NCBI GenBank assembly: GCA_041691315.1
Contig: JBEPUW010000003.1
Span: 110,661 to 174,660 of the forward strand
Length of the DNA: 64,000 nt
From: Poindextera sp041691315
GTDB lineage: Bacteria; Pseudomonadota; Alphaproteobacteria; Caulobacterales; Caulobacteraceae
Direction: 5' to 3'
Positions 36,974 to 44,910 of the stretch are shown here, one piece after another (within the stretch, counting starts at the first letter, position 1; each line of letters starts with the position of its first letter). A model generated the notes under the pieces. That model had not been told where the DNA came from. It ran no database searches and was given only the letters and a program-made list of their open reading frames with translations. The position numbers were made by a program, and so were the translations under genes.

Positions 36974-37831
36974 TCAGGCGGCCTCGAAATGCAGGGGTCC
37001 GCCCCAGAATGCCTCGACCAGGCCATTCTGCTGACCGGGCTGACCGGTGGTCAAGAACCGCCGCAGGCCTGAGCATCCCGGGTCGTACTCCTTGTGCCGC
37101 GCGAGATAGCGTTCGATGGCGTCGGCCGTCGCGCCCGGCTGATGGATCAGCGGCGTGGCCGCGGGCAGGGCGGCGCGGAAGAGGTCGGCGATGATTTCGT
37201 AGTGGGTGCAGCCCAAGACCGCGCGATCCGGCGGGCGGCCGATGCGTAAGGAGAGCGCCTTGACGTGGCCGGCGACGACGGCGGCGAGTTCGGCCTCGGG
37301 CGCGCCGGCCTCGATCATCCGGGCCAACTCCGGGCAGCCTTCGGAAAAGACCGCGACGTCGGGCTTGCGCTTATCGATCTCGATCTCATAGACCCGGCTG
37401 CCGGCCGTCGCAGGGGTCGAGAAAACGCCCAGGATGTCGAGCTTTTCCGCCTTTTCGATGTCGTAGCGCGGGGCCTGCTCCTGGGTCCAAGGCAGGCCGG
37501 TGGCCGCCTCGATGGTCGGCACGATCAGGCCGAGCACATTGACCGGCCGGCCCAGCTCGCGGCGATGGCCGGGCAGCCAGGTCTGTTGCAGGCGCCTGAG
37601 CGCGATGGCCGCGGCGGTGTTGCAGGCCAGGATGACCAGGTCGCAGCCCTCGGCGAACAGCCGCTCGCAGCCGGCGCGGGTCAGGGCGACGATCTCTTCG
37701 CCGCTGCGCCCGCCATAGGGCATGTTGGCCTGGTCGGCGAGGAAGACGAAGTCGGCGCCGCGCAGGCGGTCGACCAGGGCGTGGTGGACGCTCAGGCCTC
37801 CGATGCCGGAATCAAAAACCCCAATCGCCAT
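36974..37831 (-). CDS. murI: Glutamate racemase
   Basis: A 285-residue cofactor-free racemase that supplies D-glutamate for peptidoglycan. Asp7-Ser8 in IGVFDSGIGGLSV, Cys70 in LACNTAAA and Cys208 in LGCTHYE form the two-base active site. PYGGRS is also present. The C-terminus is about 20 residues longer than in many homologues (LTTGQPGQQNGLVEAFWGGPLHFEAA is the end segment, from about 260). It sits on the minus strand between a DUF4345 membrane protein and the SRPBCC gene. Confidence 0.95.
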   Translation of the reverse strand: MAIGVFDSGIGGLSVHHALVDRLRGADFVFLADQANMPYGGRSGEEIVALTRAGCERLFAEGCDLVILACNTAAAIALRRLQQTWLPGHRRELGRPVNVLGLIVPTIEAATGLPWTQEQAPRYDIEKAEKLDILGVFSTPATAGSRVYEIEIDKRKPDVAVFSEGCPELARMIEAGAPEAELAAVVAGHVKALSLRIGRPPDRAVLGCTHYEIIADLFRAALPAATPLIHQPGATADAIERYLARHKEYDPGCSGLRRFLTTGQPGQQNGLVEAFWGGPLHFEAA

Positions 37832-37840
37832 GGCCCGGCT

Positions 37841-38254
37841 TTAGCCGTGAGCCGGGGCGGCGTCCACGGGCGGCATGGTCGCAAGCCGCTGCACGCGCGC
37901 CTGCCACAGATAGAGCAGCGGTGTGACGACCAGCTCCATGATCAGGGCCGCGCTCATGACCGCGCCTGGGGGGCCGGCGATCAGCATGCCCAGCGCGCGC
38001 GAGAAGCCGCCGGCAACCACGATGAGGGTCAGCAGGGCGAACTTGGCGCCCTCGGTCTCGATCTCCGGAATGGTGCTCCAATAGGCGACGCCGATGGCGG
38101 CCAGCAGGCCCGACAGATAGCGGAACTGGCTGTCGAACGCGCCGTGCGCCGGCTCGCCAAGGGCGGCCGGCCCCCAGAACACCCCGGCCAGGCCGCCGGC
38201 CACCGGCACGACGCCGCCGATCGCCACTAAGATCTGCAAAAGCCGCCGTTCCAA
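37841..38254 (-). CDS. DUF4345 family small membrane protein
   Basis: A 137-residue protein with four predicted membrane segments (about 6-27, 45-62, 72-90, 98-115). The FDSQFRYLSGLL and IPEIE segments are the hallmark of DUF4345. Function unknown. The start is a TTG at 38254, supported by AAGGAG 7 bases before it; no ATG lies nearby in frame. It is 9 bases from murI on the same strand and divergent from ffh. Confidence 0.85.
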   Translation of the reverse strand: MERRLLQILVAIGGVVPVAGGLAGVFWGPAALGEPAHGAFDSQFRYLSGLLAAIGVAYWSTIPEIETEGAKFALLTLIVVAGGFSRALGMLIAGPPGAVMSAALIMELVVTPLLYLWQARVQRLATMPPVDAAPAHG

Positions 38255-38402
38255 TACAAACTCCTTCGGCCGTGGCGCGAGGGGTGGGCGCCCGAATTTG
38301 GATGATAGCCTACATCGTCGATCGAGACCCGCGGCGACGGCCCGTCCTTGACCCGAGGCCGCCTTCTGGGCATACAGCCCGACTTCCGGCGCAAACCAAA
38401 AG

Positions 38403-38480
38403 CGCCCTCCACCGCCACGACCCCTATCTCGGTAGGACGAGGGCGGCGAGGCCCCCCGTCGACGTGATCGTCCACGGGGG
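38403..38480 (+). promoter_or_regulatory. Structured 5' leader of ffh: two consecutive hairpins
   Basis: Hairpin 1: CGCCCTC (38403-38409) pairs with GAGGGCG (38439-38445), with an inner CCTA/TAGG stem at 38423-38436. Hairpin 2: CCCCCGT (38453-38459) pairs with ACGGGGG (38474-38480) and, past a C-C mismatch, GACG (38461-38464) pairs with CGTC (38469-38472) around a TGAT loop. The second stem ends 37 bases before the ffh ATG. The 263-base gap between the divergent DUF4345 and ffh genes is otherwise plain. I see no SRP RNA helix-8 consensus (AGGTCAG/GGAAGGAAGCAGCC), so this is not ffs. Confidence 0.5.
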
Positions 38481-38517
38481 TGAATTGCGTTTGCGACGGT
38501 GAACAGGCGAAGGACGA

Positions 38518-40008
38518 ATGTTCGAGGCTCTAAGTGATCGGCTGACCGGGGTCTTCGACCGCCTGAGCGGCCGTGGCCTGCTGTCGGAAAAGGATGTCGA
38601 CGAGGCCCTGCGCGAGGTGCGCGTCGCCCTGCTCGAGGCCGACGTCGCCCTGCCCGTGGCCCGCGACTTCATCGCCAAGGCGCGCGAGCGCGCGACCGGT
38701 GAGGCGGTGATCCGCTCGGTGCGTCCCGCCGACCAGGTGGTCAAGATCATCTATGACGGCCTGGTCGAGACCCTCGGCGGCGATGAGCCCGTGCCGCTGA
38801 ACCTGGCAGCCACCCCGCCGGTGGTGATCCTGATCGCCGGCCTGCAGGGTTCCGGCAAGACCACGCTGGCTGCCAAGCTCGGTCTGCGCCTGAGCAAGAC
38901 CGAGCGCAAGCGGGTGCTGATGGCCTCGCTCGACACGCGGCGCCCCGCCGCCATGGAGCAGTTGGCCCAGCTGGGCGTCCGCGCCGAGGTCGAGACGCTG
39001 CCCATCGTCGCCGGCCAGAGCGCCGCCGATATCGCGCGCCGCGCCCTCTCCGCCGCCCGGCTGGCCGGCTACGACGTCCTGATCCTCGACACCGCTGGCC
39101 GCACCACCCTCGACGAGGCGATGATGAGCGAGGCCGCGGAGATCGCGCGCATCGCCCAGCCGACCGAGACACTGCTGGTGGCCGACAGCCTCACCGGCCA
39201 GGACGCCGTGCGCACGGCCAAGGCCTTCCACGAGCGGCTGCCGCTGACCGGCCTGGTGTTGACCCGCGTCGACGGCGACGGGCGCGGCGGCGCGGCGCTC
39301 TCCATGCGCGCGGTCACCGGCCTGCCGATCAAGTTCCTCGGCTCAGGTGAGAAGATCGATGCGCTGGACGTGTTCGACGCCCGCCGCGTCGCCGGCCGCA
39401 TCCTCGGCCAGGGCGATGTCGTGGCCCTGGTGGAAAAGGCCACCGCCGAGGTCGACCAGGCCCAGGCCGAGCGGATGGCCAGGAAGCTGGCCAAGGGCCA
39501 GTTCGACCTGAACGACCTCGCCGAACAGCTCGGCCAGATGCGCAAGATGGGCGGCATGGAGGGCCTGATGGGCATGCTGCCCGGGGTCCAGAAGATCAAG
39601 AAGCAGATCGCCGAGGCCAATATCGACGACCGCATGATCCGCCGCCAGGAAGCCATCATCGGCTCGATGACCAAGACCGAGCGGCGCAAGCCCGACCTAC
39701 TCAACGCCTCACGCAAGCGCCGCGTCGCCGTCGGCGCCGGGGTCGAGGTGCAGGAGATCAATCGCCTCCTCAAACAGCACCGGCAGATGTCGGACGTGGT
39801 CAAGTCGATGAGCCGCGACGGCGGCAAGGGTTTCGCCCGCATGGCCGGCGCGCTCGGCGGCATGGGCGGGGGCGACATGGCCAGGCTGCGCGCCATGGGC
39901 GGCGGCAAGGTCGGCGTTCCCGGCGGCCTGCCGGGCCTCGGCAGCGATCAATCGAACACCCCTGGGACCCTGCCCGGCCTGGGTGGCTTCCCCTTCAAAA
40001 AACCTTGA
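38518..40008 (+). CDS. ffh: Signal recognition particle GTPase Ffh
   Basis: A 496-residue SRP54 protein that binds signal sequences and SRP RNA and targets nascent membrane proteins to FtsY. N domain (about 1-88), G domain with GLQGSGKTT (108-116), DTRRPAA, DTAGRT and TRVDGDGRGG, then the Met-rich M domain (about 330-440; RKMGGMEGLMGMLPGV). The C-terminus carries a Gly/Met/Leu/Pro-rich tail (about 440-496) typical of alphaproteobacterial Ffh. GAAGGACGA precedes the ATG. rpsP begins 28 bases after its stop. Confidence 0.97.
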   Translation: MFEALSDRLTGVFDRLSGRGLLSEKDVDEALREVRVALLEADVALPVARDFIAKARERATGEAVIRSVRPADQVVKIIYDGLVETLGGDEPVPLNLAATPPVVILIAGLQGSGKTTLAAKLGLRLSKTERKRVLMASLDTRRPAAMEQLAQLGVRAEVETLPIVAGQSAADIARRALSAARLAGYDVLILDTAGRTTLDEAMMSEAAEIARIAQPTETLLVADSLTGQDAVRTAKAFHERLPLTGLVLTRVDGDGRGGAALSMRAVTGLPIKFLGSGEKIDALDVFDARRVAGRILGQGDVVALVEKATAEVDQAQAERMARKLAKGQFDLNDLAEQLGQMRKMGGMEGLMGMLPGVQKIKKQIAEANIDDRMIRRQEAIIGSMTKTERRKPDLLNASRKRRVAVGAGVEVQEINRLLKQHRQMSDVVKSMSRDGGKGFARMAGALGGMGGGDMARLRAMGGGKVGVPGGLPGLGSDQSNTPGTLPGLGGFPFKKP

Positions 40009-40036
40009 AACAGAACGACTTCCCGAAAGGACGACT

Positions 40037-40678
40037 ATGATCAAGATCCGGCTCGCCCGCGGCGGCGCCAAGAAGCGGCCCTATTATTCCATCGTCGTGG
40101 CCGACAGCCATTCACCGCGCGACGGGCGCTTCATCGAAAAGGTGGGGACCTATAATCCGCTCTTGAAGAAGGACGATCCGCAGCGGGTCAGCCTGAAGGT
40201 CGAGCGCCTGCAGGACTGGATCGGCAAGGGCGCCCAGCCCACCGACCGCGTCGCCCGCTTCCTGGCCGCCGAAGGTCTGGCCAAGTGGGAGCACGGCAAC
40301 AATCCCAACAAGGCCAAGCCCGGCAAGAAGGCCGAGGAACGCGTCGCCGAACGCAGCGAACGCGCCGAAGCCCGTGAAGCCGCCGCCAATGCTCCGGCGC
40401 CGGAAGCGCCGGTCGTTGAAGAAGAAGCCGGCGTCGAAGAGGCCGTAGAAACCGCCGCCGAGGCTGCTGACGACACGGTCGCGGAAGCCGCTGAAGCGAC
40501 GGTCGCCGAGCCGGAAGCCGAAGCCCCTGCCGCCGAAGCCGCGCCTGCGGAAGAGGTCGTCGCCGAAGCCGCCCCGGCTGAGGCGGCCGCTGCCGAAGAT
40601 GCAACCGAATCCGCGGCCGAAGCGGCCGAAGCGGCCGAAGACACGGTCGCCGAGACCGAAGAGCCGGCAGCCGAGTAG
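40037..40678 (+). CDS. rpsP: 30S ribosomal protein S16 with a long acidic Ala/Glu-rich C-terminal tail
   Basis: The S16 core is residues 1 to about 85: MIKIRLARGGAKKRPYYSIV, SPRDGRFIEKVGTYNPL, ERLQDWIGKGAQPTDRVARFL. A basic linker (about 90-112, NPNKAKPGKKAEERVAERSE) leads into roughly 100 residues of low-complexity Ala/Glu/Val/Pro sequence with no basic residue after about 113. The whole is 213 residues, against about 80-90 in E. coli; alphaproteobacterial S16 are usually extended but this is at the long end, to my knowledge. Codon use and frame continue without a break, so it is not a frameshift. GAAAGG precedes the ATG. It is between ffh and rimM. Confidence 0.95.
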   Translation: MIKIRLARGGAKKRPYYSIVVADSHSPRDGRFIEKVGTYNPLLKKDDPQRVSLKVERLQDWIGKGAQPTDRVARFLAAEGLAKWEHGNNPNKAKPGKKAEERVAERSERAEAREAAANAPAPEAPVVEEEAGVEEAVETAAEAADDTVAEAAEATVAEPEAEAPAAEAAPAEEVVAEAAPAEAAAAEDATESAAEAAEAAEDTVAETEEPAAE

Positions 40679-40715
40679 CTCGGATCGTCGTGTGCCGTCA
40701 CTTGCCCGCTCGGAA

Positions 40716-40742
40716 CCCTCGCCCCGCCTCGCGGGGAGAGGG
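40716..40742 (+). promoter_or_regulatory. rimM: Hairpin over the rimM ribosome-binding region (repeat-like)
   Basis: CCCTC-g-CCCCGC (40716-40727) pairs with GCGGGG-a-GAGGG (40731-40742): 11 base pairs with one G/A mismatch and a CTC loop. The 3' arm contains GGGGAGAGGG, the only SD-like sequence before the rimM GTG at 40755. The element also resembles a scattered intergenic palindrome (accidental translation PHPALSPRGG). If folded, it would hide the SD and keep RimM synthesis low relative to S16. Confidence 0.6.
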
Positions 40743-40754
40743 CCGGGTGCGGCG

Positions 40755-41279
40755 GTGAGTTCGCCGCGCCTGATCCTGATCGGCCGGGTCGCCGGGCCAT
40801 TCGGTGTGCGCGGCGAACTCAGGATCACGACGTTCTCGGCCGACCCGCTGTCGCTGCTGACCTATCGCGAGCTGAAGGGCGAGGACGGCGCCGCGGCCCT
40901 GACCCTGACTGCAGGCCGCGCCGCCAAGGGCGGCATCGTCGCCCGCGCCCGCGAGGTCGAGACCCGCGACCAGGCCGAGGCGATCCGCGGGCTGCGACTC
41001 TATATCGCACGGGAGGATTTGGCCGCGCCGGAGGAGGACGAGTTCTATCTCGCCGACCTGATCGGGCTGGAGGCCCGCGACCTGGCCGGCGTGGTGGTCG
41101 GCAAGGTCAAGACGGTGGAGAATTTCGGCGCCGGCGACCTGGTCGAGATCGCGCCGGCGGCTGGCGGCCCGACCTTCTGGCTGCCCTTCACCCGCGAGGC
41201 GGTTCCCGAGGTGCGCGTGGCCGAAGGCTGGATCGCCATCGATCCGCCGACCGAGATCGCCGGCGACGAACCCGCCTAG
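40755..41279 (+). CDS. rimM: 16S rRNA processing protein RimM
   Basis: A 174-residue 30S maturation factor that binds S19. The N-terminal RimM domain begins LILIGRVAGPFGVRGELRI (about 6-24); the C-terminal PRC-barrel domain (about 95-170) includes EFYLADLIGLEARD and FWLPFTREAVPEV. The frame opens upstream, but the GTG at 40755 gives the family start. It is 76 bases after rpsP, and its SD lies inside a hairpin. In most bacteria trmD follows directly; here a tesB gene on the other strand intervenes. Confidence 0.95.
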   Translation: MSSPRLILIGRVAGPFGVRGELRITTFSADPLSLLTYRELKGEDGAAALTLTAGRAAKGGIVARAREVETRDQAEAIRGLRLYIAREDLAAPEEDEFYLADLIGLEARDLAGVVVGKVKTVENFGAGDLVEIAPAAGGPTFWLPFTREAVPEVRVAEGWIAIDPPTEIAGDEPA

Positions 41280-41390
41280 AGCGGGTTGAGGAAAAGTGCG
41301 AAGCGGTTTTCCGCCCGCAACCCGCTCTAACTCTTGGGAATCGATCACGTTTATGATTTTGGATTGATTCAATCCAAAATCATCGTGATC
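41278..41390. repeat. Two-part palindromic intergenic element between rimM and tesB
   Basis: Part 1: AGAGCGGGTTG (41278-41288) and CAACCCGCTCT (41318-41328) are perfect 11-base inverted arms; inside, GGAAAA pairs with TTTTCC. Part 2: 41343-41367 and 41368-41390 are reverse complements apart from a 2-base length difference, centred on ATTGATTCAAT. Part 2 is AT-rich, unlike anything else in this window. The shape is that of scattered intergenic elements common in alphaproteobacteria. It fills the whole gap between two convergent genes and touches both stop codons, so it may act as a two-way terminator. Confidence 0.8.
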
Positions 41391-42274
41391 TAGGCCGGTT
41401 TCCGCCGCCGGATCAGCCCTTCCTGGGCGATCGAGGCGACCAGGATGCCGCTCTCGCTGAACACCTGGCCGCGCACGAAGCCGCGCGCGCCCGAGGCGCT
41501 CGGGCTTTCCTGGGCGTAGAGGTGCCAGCTGTTGAAGTCGCACGGACGGTGAAACCAGATGGCGTGGTCGAGGCTGGCCACCTGCAGGCCGCTCGTCTGC
41601 CAGATCACCCCGTGCGGGCGCATGGAGGTCTCCAGAAGGCCCATGTCCGAGGCGTAGGCCAGGATGGCCTGATGCAGGTGCTGGTCCGGCCCGATCTCGG
41701 CGCGGGCGCGCATCCAGATATTGCTGATCGGCGGCGCGGTTTCGTCCGGCGCGCGCGGATTGACCGGCCGCTGCTCGATCGGGCGCGGGCGTCCCATCAT
41801 GCGCTGGGCCTCGGCCGGCATCTTGTCCAGCATGGTCCGGTACTGCTCGAAGGCGTCGGGCAGTTGCTCGGGCTGTGGAACCTGCGGCATCGCCGACTGG
41901 TGCTCGAAGCCGTCCTCGGCCACCTGGAAGGAGGCGGCCAGGTTGAAGATCTGGTGGCCGTGCTGGATGGCCGTCACCCGCCGGGTGGTGAAACTTGAGC
42001 CGTCGCGCGAGCGGTCGACCTCGTAAAGGATCGGGATCGACGGATCGCCCGGCCGGATGAAATAGCAGTGCAGCGAGTGGCAGATGCGGTCCTCGACCGT
42101 CTCGTAGGCCGCCATCAGCGCCTGGGCGATGACGTGGCCGCCGAAGATGCGCGGCCCGTCGCGGCCCGAGGTCATGCCGCGAAAGAGGTTCACCTCGATC
42201 GGTTCGAGCGCCAGGGTCTCGACGAGGTTCTCGACCTCGGCCTCGATCTGGCTGTCGTTTTCAGGGTTTTCCAT
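41390..42274 (-). CDS. tesB: Acyl-CoA thioesterase II
   Basis: A 294-residue double hot-dog thioesterase that hydrolyses medium- and long-chain acyl-CoA. The N-terminal repeat has FGGHVIAQALMAAYETV and HSLHCYFIRPGDPSIPILYEVDRSRDG; the C-terminal repeat has LAYASDMGLLETSMRPHG with the catalytic Asp, SLDHAIWFHRPC and the tail GLIRRR. Length matches TesB. It interrupts the rpsP-rimM / trmD-rplS order on the opposite strand, and its stop lies at the edge of a palindromic element. Confidence 0.95.
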   Translation of the reverse strand: MENPENDSQIEAEVENLVETLALEPIEVNLFRGMTSGRDGPRIFGGHVIAQALMAAYETVEDRICHSLHCYFIRPGDPSIPILYEVDRSRDGSSFTTRRVTAIQHGHQIFNLAASFQVAEDGFEHQSAMPQVPQPEQLPDAFEQYRTMLDKMPAEAQRMMGRPRPIEQRPVNPRAPDETAPPISNIWMRARAEIGPDQHLHQAILAYASDMGLLETSMRPHGVIWQTSGLQVASLDHAIWFHRPCDFNSWHLYAQESPSASGARGFVRGQVFSESGILVASIAQEGLIRRRKPA

Positions 42275-42380
42275 GCCGGTGGTTTAGCCGCTTTTGTGCG
42301 CTGCAAAAAGACGCTGCCGCGCGCGGATAGCCGCAAGATCGGCTAGGGTCCCGGCCTTCCGCCGCCAAACTCACCGGACC

Positions 42381-43091
42381 ATGCCCTTCACCGCTACTGT
42401 GCTCACCATGTTTCCCGAGGCCTTTCCGGGCCCGCTCGGCGTGTCGCTGATCGGCTCGGCCTGGCGCGAGCGGGGGCTGTGGCGGCTTGAAACGGTGGAC
42501 ATTCGCGACTTTTCCTTAGATAAGCGCGGCTTCCTCGACGACACCCCCGCGGGTGGCGGACCGGGGCAGGTGATGCGAGCGGACGTCGTCGCGGCTGCGC
42601 TGGACAGCGTTGAGCGTGATGGGCGGCCGCTTTTGTATATGAGCGCCCGGGGCAGGCCCCTGACCCAGGCGCGGGTATCGGACTGGTCGAAGGGCGCGGG
42701 TCTTATCCTGCTCTGCGGCCGATTCGAAGGGGTGGATCAGCGCGTTATCGAGGCGCGCGGGTTTGAGGAAATCGCCGTCGGCGATGCGGTGCTCGCCGGT
42801 GGCGAGGCCGCGGCGATGGTGGTGATCGAGGCCTGCGTTCGGCTGGCGCCCGGGGTTCTGGGGCAGCCGGAAAGTTTGGCGCAGGAGAGTTTTGAAGACG
42901 GGCTTTTGGAGCATCCGCAGTTTACGCGGCCACGTAGCTTCGAAGGCCGGGAGATTCCGGAGGTGCTGCTCTCCGGCCACCACAATCGGGTGGCCGATTG
43001 GCGCAAAGCCCTTCGCGAAGAGACGACGCGGGAGCGGCGGCCGGACCTTTGGGCGGCGCATCTCGCCAAACAACAGGCAAAGGGCGATTAA
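42381..43091 (+). CDS. trmD: tRNA (guanine-N1-)-methyltransferase
   Basis: A 236-residue SPOUT methyltransferase making m1G37, which prevents frameshifting. Motifs: LTMFPEAFPGPLGVSLIG, DDTPAGGGPGQVM, LCGRFEGVDQRV with the knotted SAM site, and the C-terminal VLLSGHHNRVADWR. The frame opens upstream, but the ATG at 42381 gives the conserved start. It lies 17 bases before rplS. The 106-base gap to the divergent tesB must hold its promoter, separate from rpsP-rimM. Confidence 0.97.
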   Translation: MPFTATVLTMFPEAFPGPLGVSLIGSAWRERGLWRLETVDIRDFSLDKRGFLDDTPAGGGPGQVMRADVVAAALDSVERDGRPLLYMSARGRPLTQARVSDWSKGAGLILLCGRFEGVDQRVIEARGFEEIAVGDAVLAGGEAAAMVVIEACVRLAPGVLGQPESLAQESFEDGLLEHPQFTRPRSFEGREIPEVLLSGHHNRVADWRKALREETTRERRPDLWAAHLAKQQAKGD

Positions 43092-43108
43092 GCCCAGGAG
43101 ATTTCGCG

Positions 43109-43513
43109 ATGAACACGATCCAAGAGCTCGAGAAGGCCGAGGCCGACCGCCTGCTGACCCTGCGCAAGGTCCCGGCCTTCCAGCCCGGCGACACCGTACG
43201 GGTGAACGTCCGCATCAAGGAAGGCGAGCGCGAGCGCGTGCAGGCCTATGAAGGCGTCTGCATCGGCCGCGCCGGCCACGGGCTGCAGGAGAGCTTCACC
43301 GTGCGCAAGATCTCCTTCGGCGAGGGCGTCGAGCGGGTCTTCCCGGTGCTGTCGCCGATGATCGAGTCGATCGAGGTCAAGCGCCGCGGCGCGGTCCGCC
43401 GCGCCAAGCTCTATTATCTGCGCGACCGTCGCGGCAAATCCGCCCGCATCGCCGAACGCGCCATGGGCTCGCTCGGCCGCGGCGAAGCCGACGAACAGGC
43501 CGCCGAAGACTAG
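43109..43513 (+). CDS. rplS: 50S ribosomal protein L19
   Basis: A 134-residue ribosomal protein at the 30S-50S interface. The L19 core FQPGDTVRVNVRIKEGERERVQAYEGVCIGR and SFTVRKISFGEGVERVFPV is complete, with the YYLRDRRGKSARI region near the end and a short acidic tail. AGGAG lies 9 bases before the ATG at 43109. It follows trmD by 17 bases, and a hairpin with a short T-rich end follows 16 bases after its stop. Confidence 0.97.
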   Translation: MNTIQELEKAEADRLLTLRKVPAFQPGDTVRVNVRIKEGERERVQAYEGVCIGRAGHGLQESFTVRKISFGEGVERVFPVLSPMIESIEVKRRGAVRRAKLYYLRDRRGKSARIAERAMGSLGRGEADEQAAED

Positions 43514-43529
43514 ACACAACGGCCGGGCG

Positions 43530-43555
43530 CCGGGGTGGAAAGCCCCGGTTTCCCT
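43530..43555 (+). terminator. Candidate intrinsic terminator after rplS
   Basis: CCGGGG (43530-43535) and CCCCGG (43543-43548) form a 6-bp GC stem with a 7-base loop, followed by TTTCCCT. It lies 16 bases past the rplS stop. The T tract is short and interrupted, so termination may be weak. Confidence 0.5.
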
Positions 43556-43670
43556 ATCGATTGCTTCCGCAACGTCATCTGAACGCGGGCTTGCGACGCC
43601 GCGCGTGGGCGCTAGTGTGGCGGCAAATTCGGCCCGGCGATCCCGGATCCGAATGATCGGGAGCGGTGAG

Positions 43671-44891
43671 ATGGCTGACTTTGGCGCCGACGTTGAACTG
43701 GAAACCTTTCGCGGCGAGGCTCAGGCCTGGCTGGCGGCGAACTTCCCGGCCGCGTTGAGGGGCAAGGCCGGCGAGGCGATGGCCCTGATGGAAGGCGGCA
43801 CGGTCGCCGGCGACATGGCGACCTGGCGCAATCGGCTCGCCGATAAGGGCTGGACCACCCCGACCTGGCCGACGGAATACGGCGGCGGCGGCCTTTCGGT
43901 GCTCCAGGCGCGGGTGCTGCAACAGGAAATGGACAAGGTCGGGGCCTTCAATCCGATCCACAGCATCGGCATGGGCATCACCATGATCGGCCCGACCATC
44001 CTCGACTACGGCACCCCTGAGCAGAAGAAGCGCCACATCCCGCCGATCGTGAAGGGCGAGGTGCGCTGGTGCGTCGGCTATTCCGAACCCGGCGCCGGCT
44101 CGGACCTGGCCTCGCTGACCACCAAGTGCGAGGACGCCGGCGACCATTGGCGCATCAATGGCTCGAAGATCTGGACCTCCGGCGCCCAATACGCCGACTG
44201 GTGCGGGGCGCTGGTGCGCACCGACACTTCGAAGAAGCATGAGGGCATCAGCTTCCTTTTGATCGACATGCACCAGCCGGGCATCGAGACTCGCCCGATC
44301 AAGCTGATGGCCGGCGCCTCGCCGTTCTGCGAGACCTTCTTCACCGATGCGCGCGCGGCCAAGGACGACATGCTGAGCGACATCAACAAGGGCTGGAGCG
44401 TCGGCAAGCGGCTGCTGCAGCACGAACGCGCCAGCCAGACCGGCGCGGGCGGCGGCATGGGCGGTGGTCGCTCGACCCCGCTGCAGGACATGGCCAAGAC
44501 TTATGTCGGGGCCGACGAGGCCGGCCGCATCGCTGATTCCGACCTGCGCACCCGCGTGGCGCGCCATCTGATGGACTCCAAGGCCCACAGCCTGACCATC
44601 GCGCGGGCGACGGCCGAGGCGCGCGGCAATGCCAATCCGGGCAATGCGGCGTCGGTGCTGAAGAACTCCGCCACCAACGTCGCCCAGACCCGCTCGGAGC
44701 TGACCCTGGAGATCATGGGCCACCAGGGGCTCGGCTGGGAGGGCGAGGCGTTCACCACCGACGAGCTGCAGACCGTCCGCGGCTGGCTCTCCGGCAAGGC
44801 GATGTCGATCTACGGCGGCTCGGCCGAGATCCAGAACAACATCATCTCCAAGCGCATCCTGGGCCTGCCCGACGCAACGCAATCGACCTAA
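43671..44891 (+). CDS. Acyl-CoA dehydrogenase family flavoprotein
   Basis: A 406-residue acyl-CoA dehydrogenase, a distant paralogue of the one at 9192. Seen: WPTEYGGGGLS, the CVGYSEPGAGSDLASL signature (about 137-152), INGSKIWTSGAQYADW, and the C-terminal YGGSAEIQNNIISKRILGLP. A Gly-rich loop (TGAGGGMGGGRST, about 259-271) is inserted where other members bind the acyl chain. The frame is open upstream; the ATG at 43671 follows GGGAG at 8 bases. Substrate unknown. It stands alone after rplS, followed by a palindromic repeat. Confidence 0.92.
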   Translation: MADFGADVELETFRGEAQAWLAANFPAALRGKAGEAMALMEGGTVAGDMATWRNRLADKGWTTPTWPTEYGGGGLSVLQARVLQQEMDKVGAFNPIHSIGMGITMIGPTILDYGTPEQKKRHIPPIVKGEVRWCVGYSEPGAGSDLASLTTKCEDAGDHWRINGSKIWTSGAQYADWCGALVRTDTSKKHEGISFLLIDMHQPGIETRPIKLMAGASPFCETFFTDARAAKDDMLSDINKGWSVGKRLLQHERASQTGAGGGMGGGRSTPLQDMAKTYVGADEAGRIADSDLRTRVARHLMDSKAHSLTIARATAEARGNANPGNAASVLKNSATNVAQTRSELTLEIMGHQGLGWEGEAFTTDELQTVRGWLSGKAMSIYGGSAEIQNNIISKRILGLPDATQST

Positions 44892-44910
44892 GCCGCGCGC
44901 CAGCTCCCAA

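Noticed and set aside
38255..38517. Possible SRP RNA gene (ffs) in the ffh leader
   Set aside because: The conserved helix-8 bases of SRP RNA are not present on either strand.
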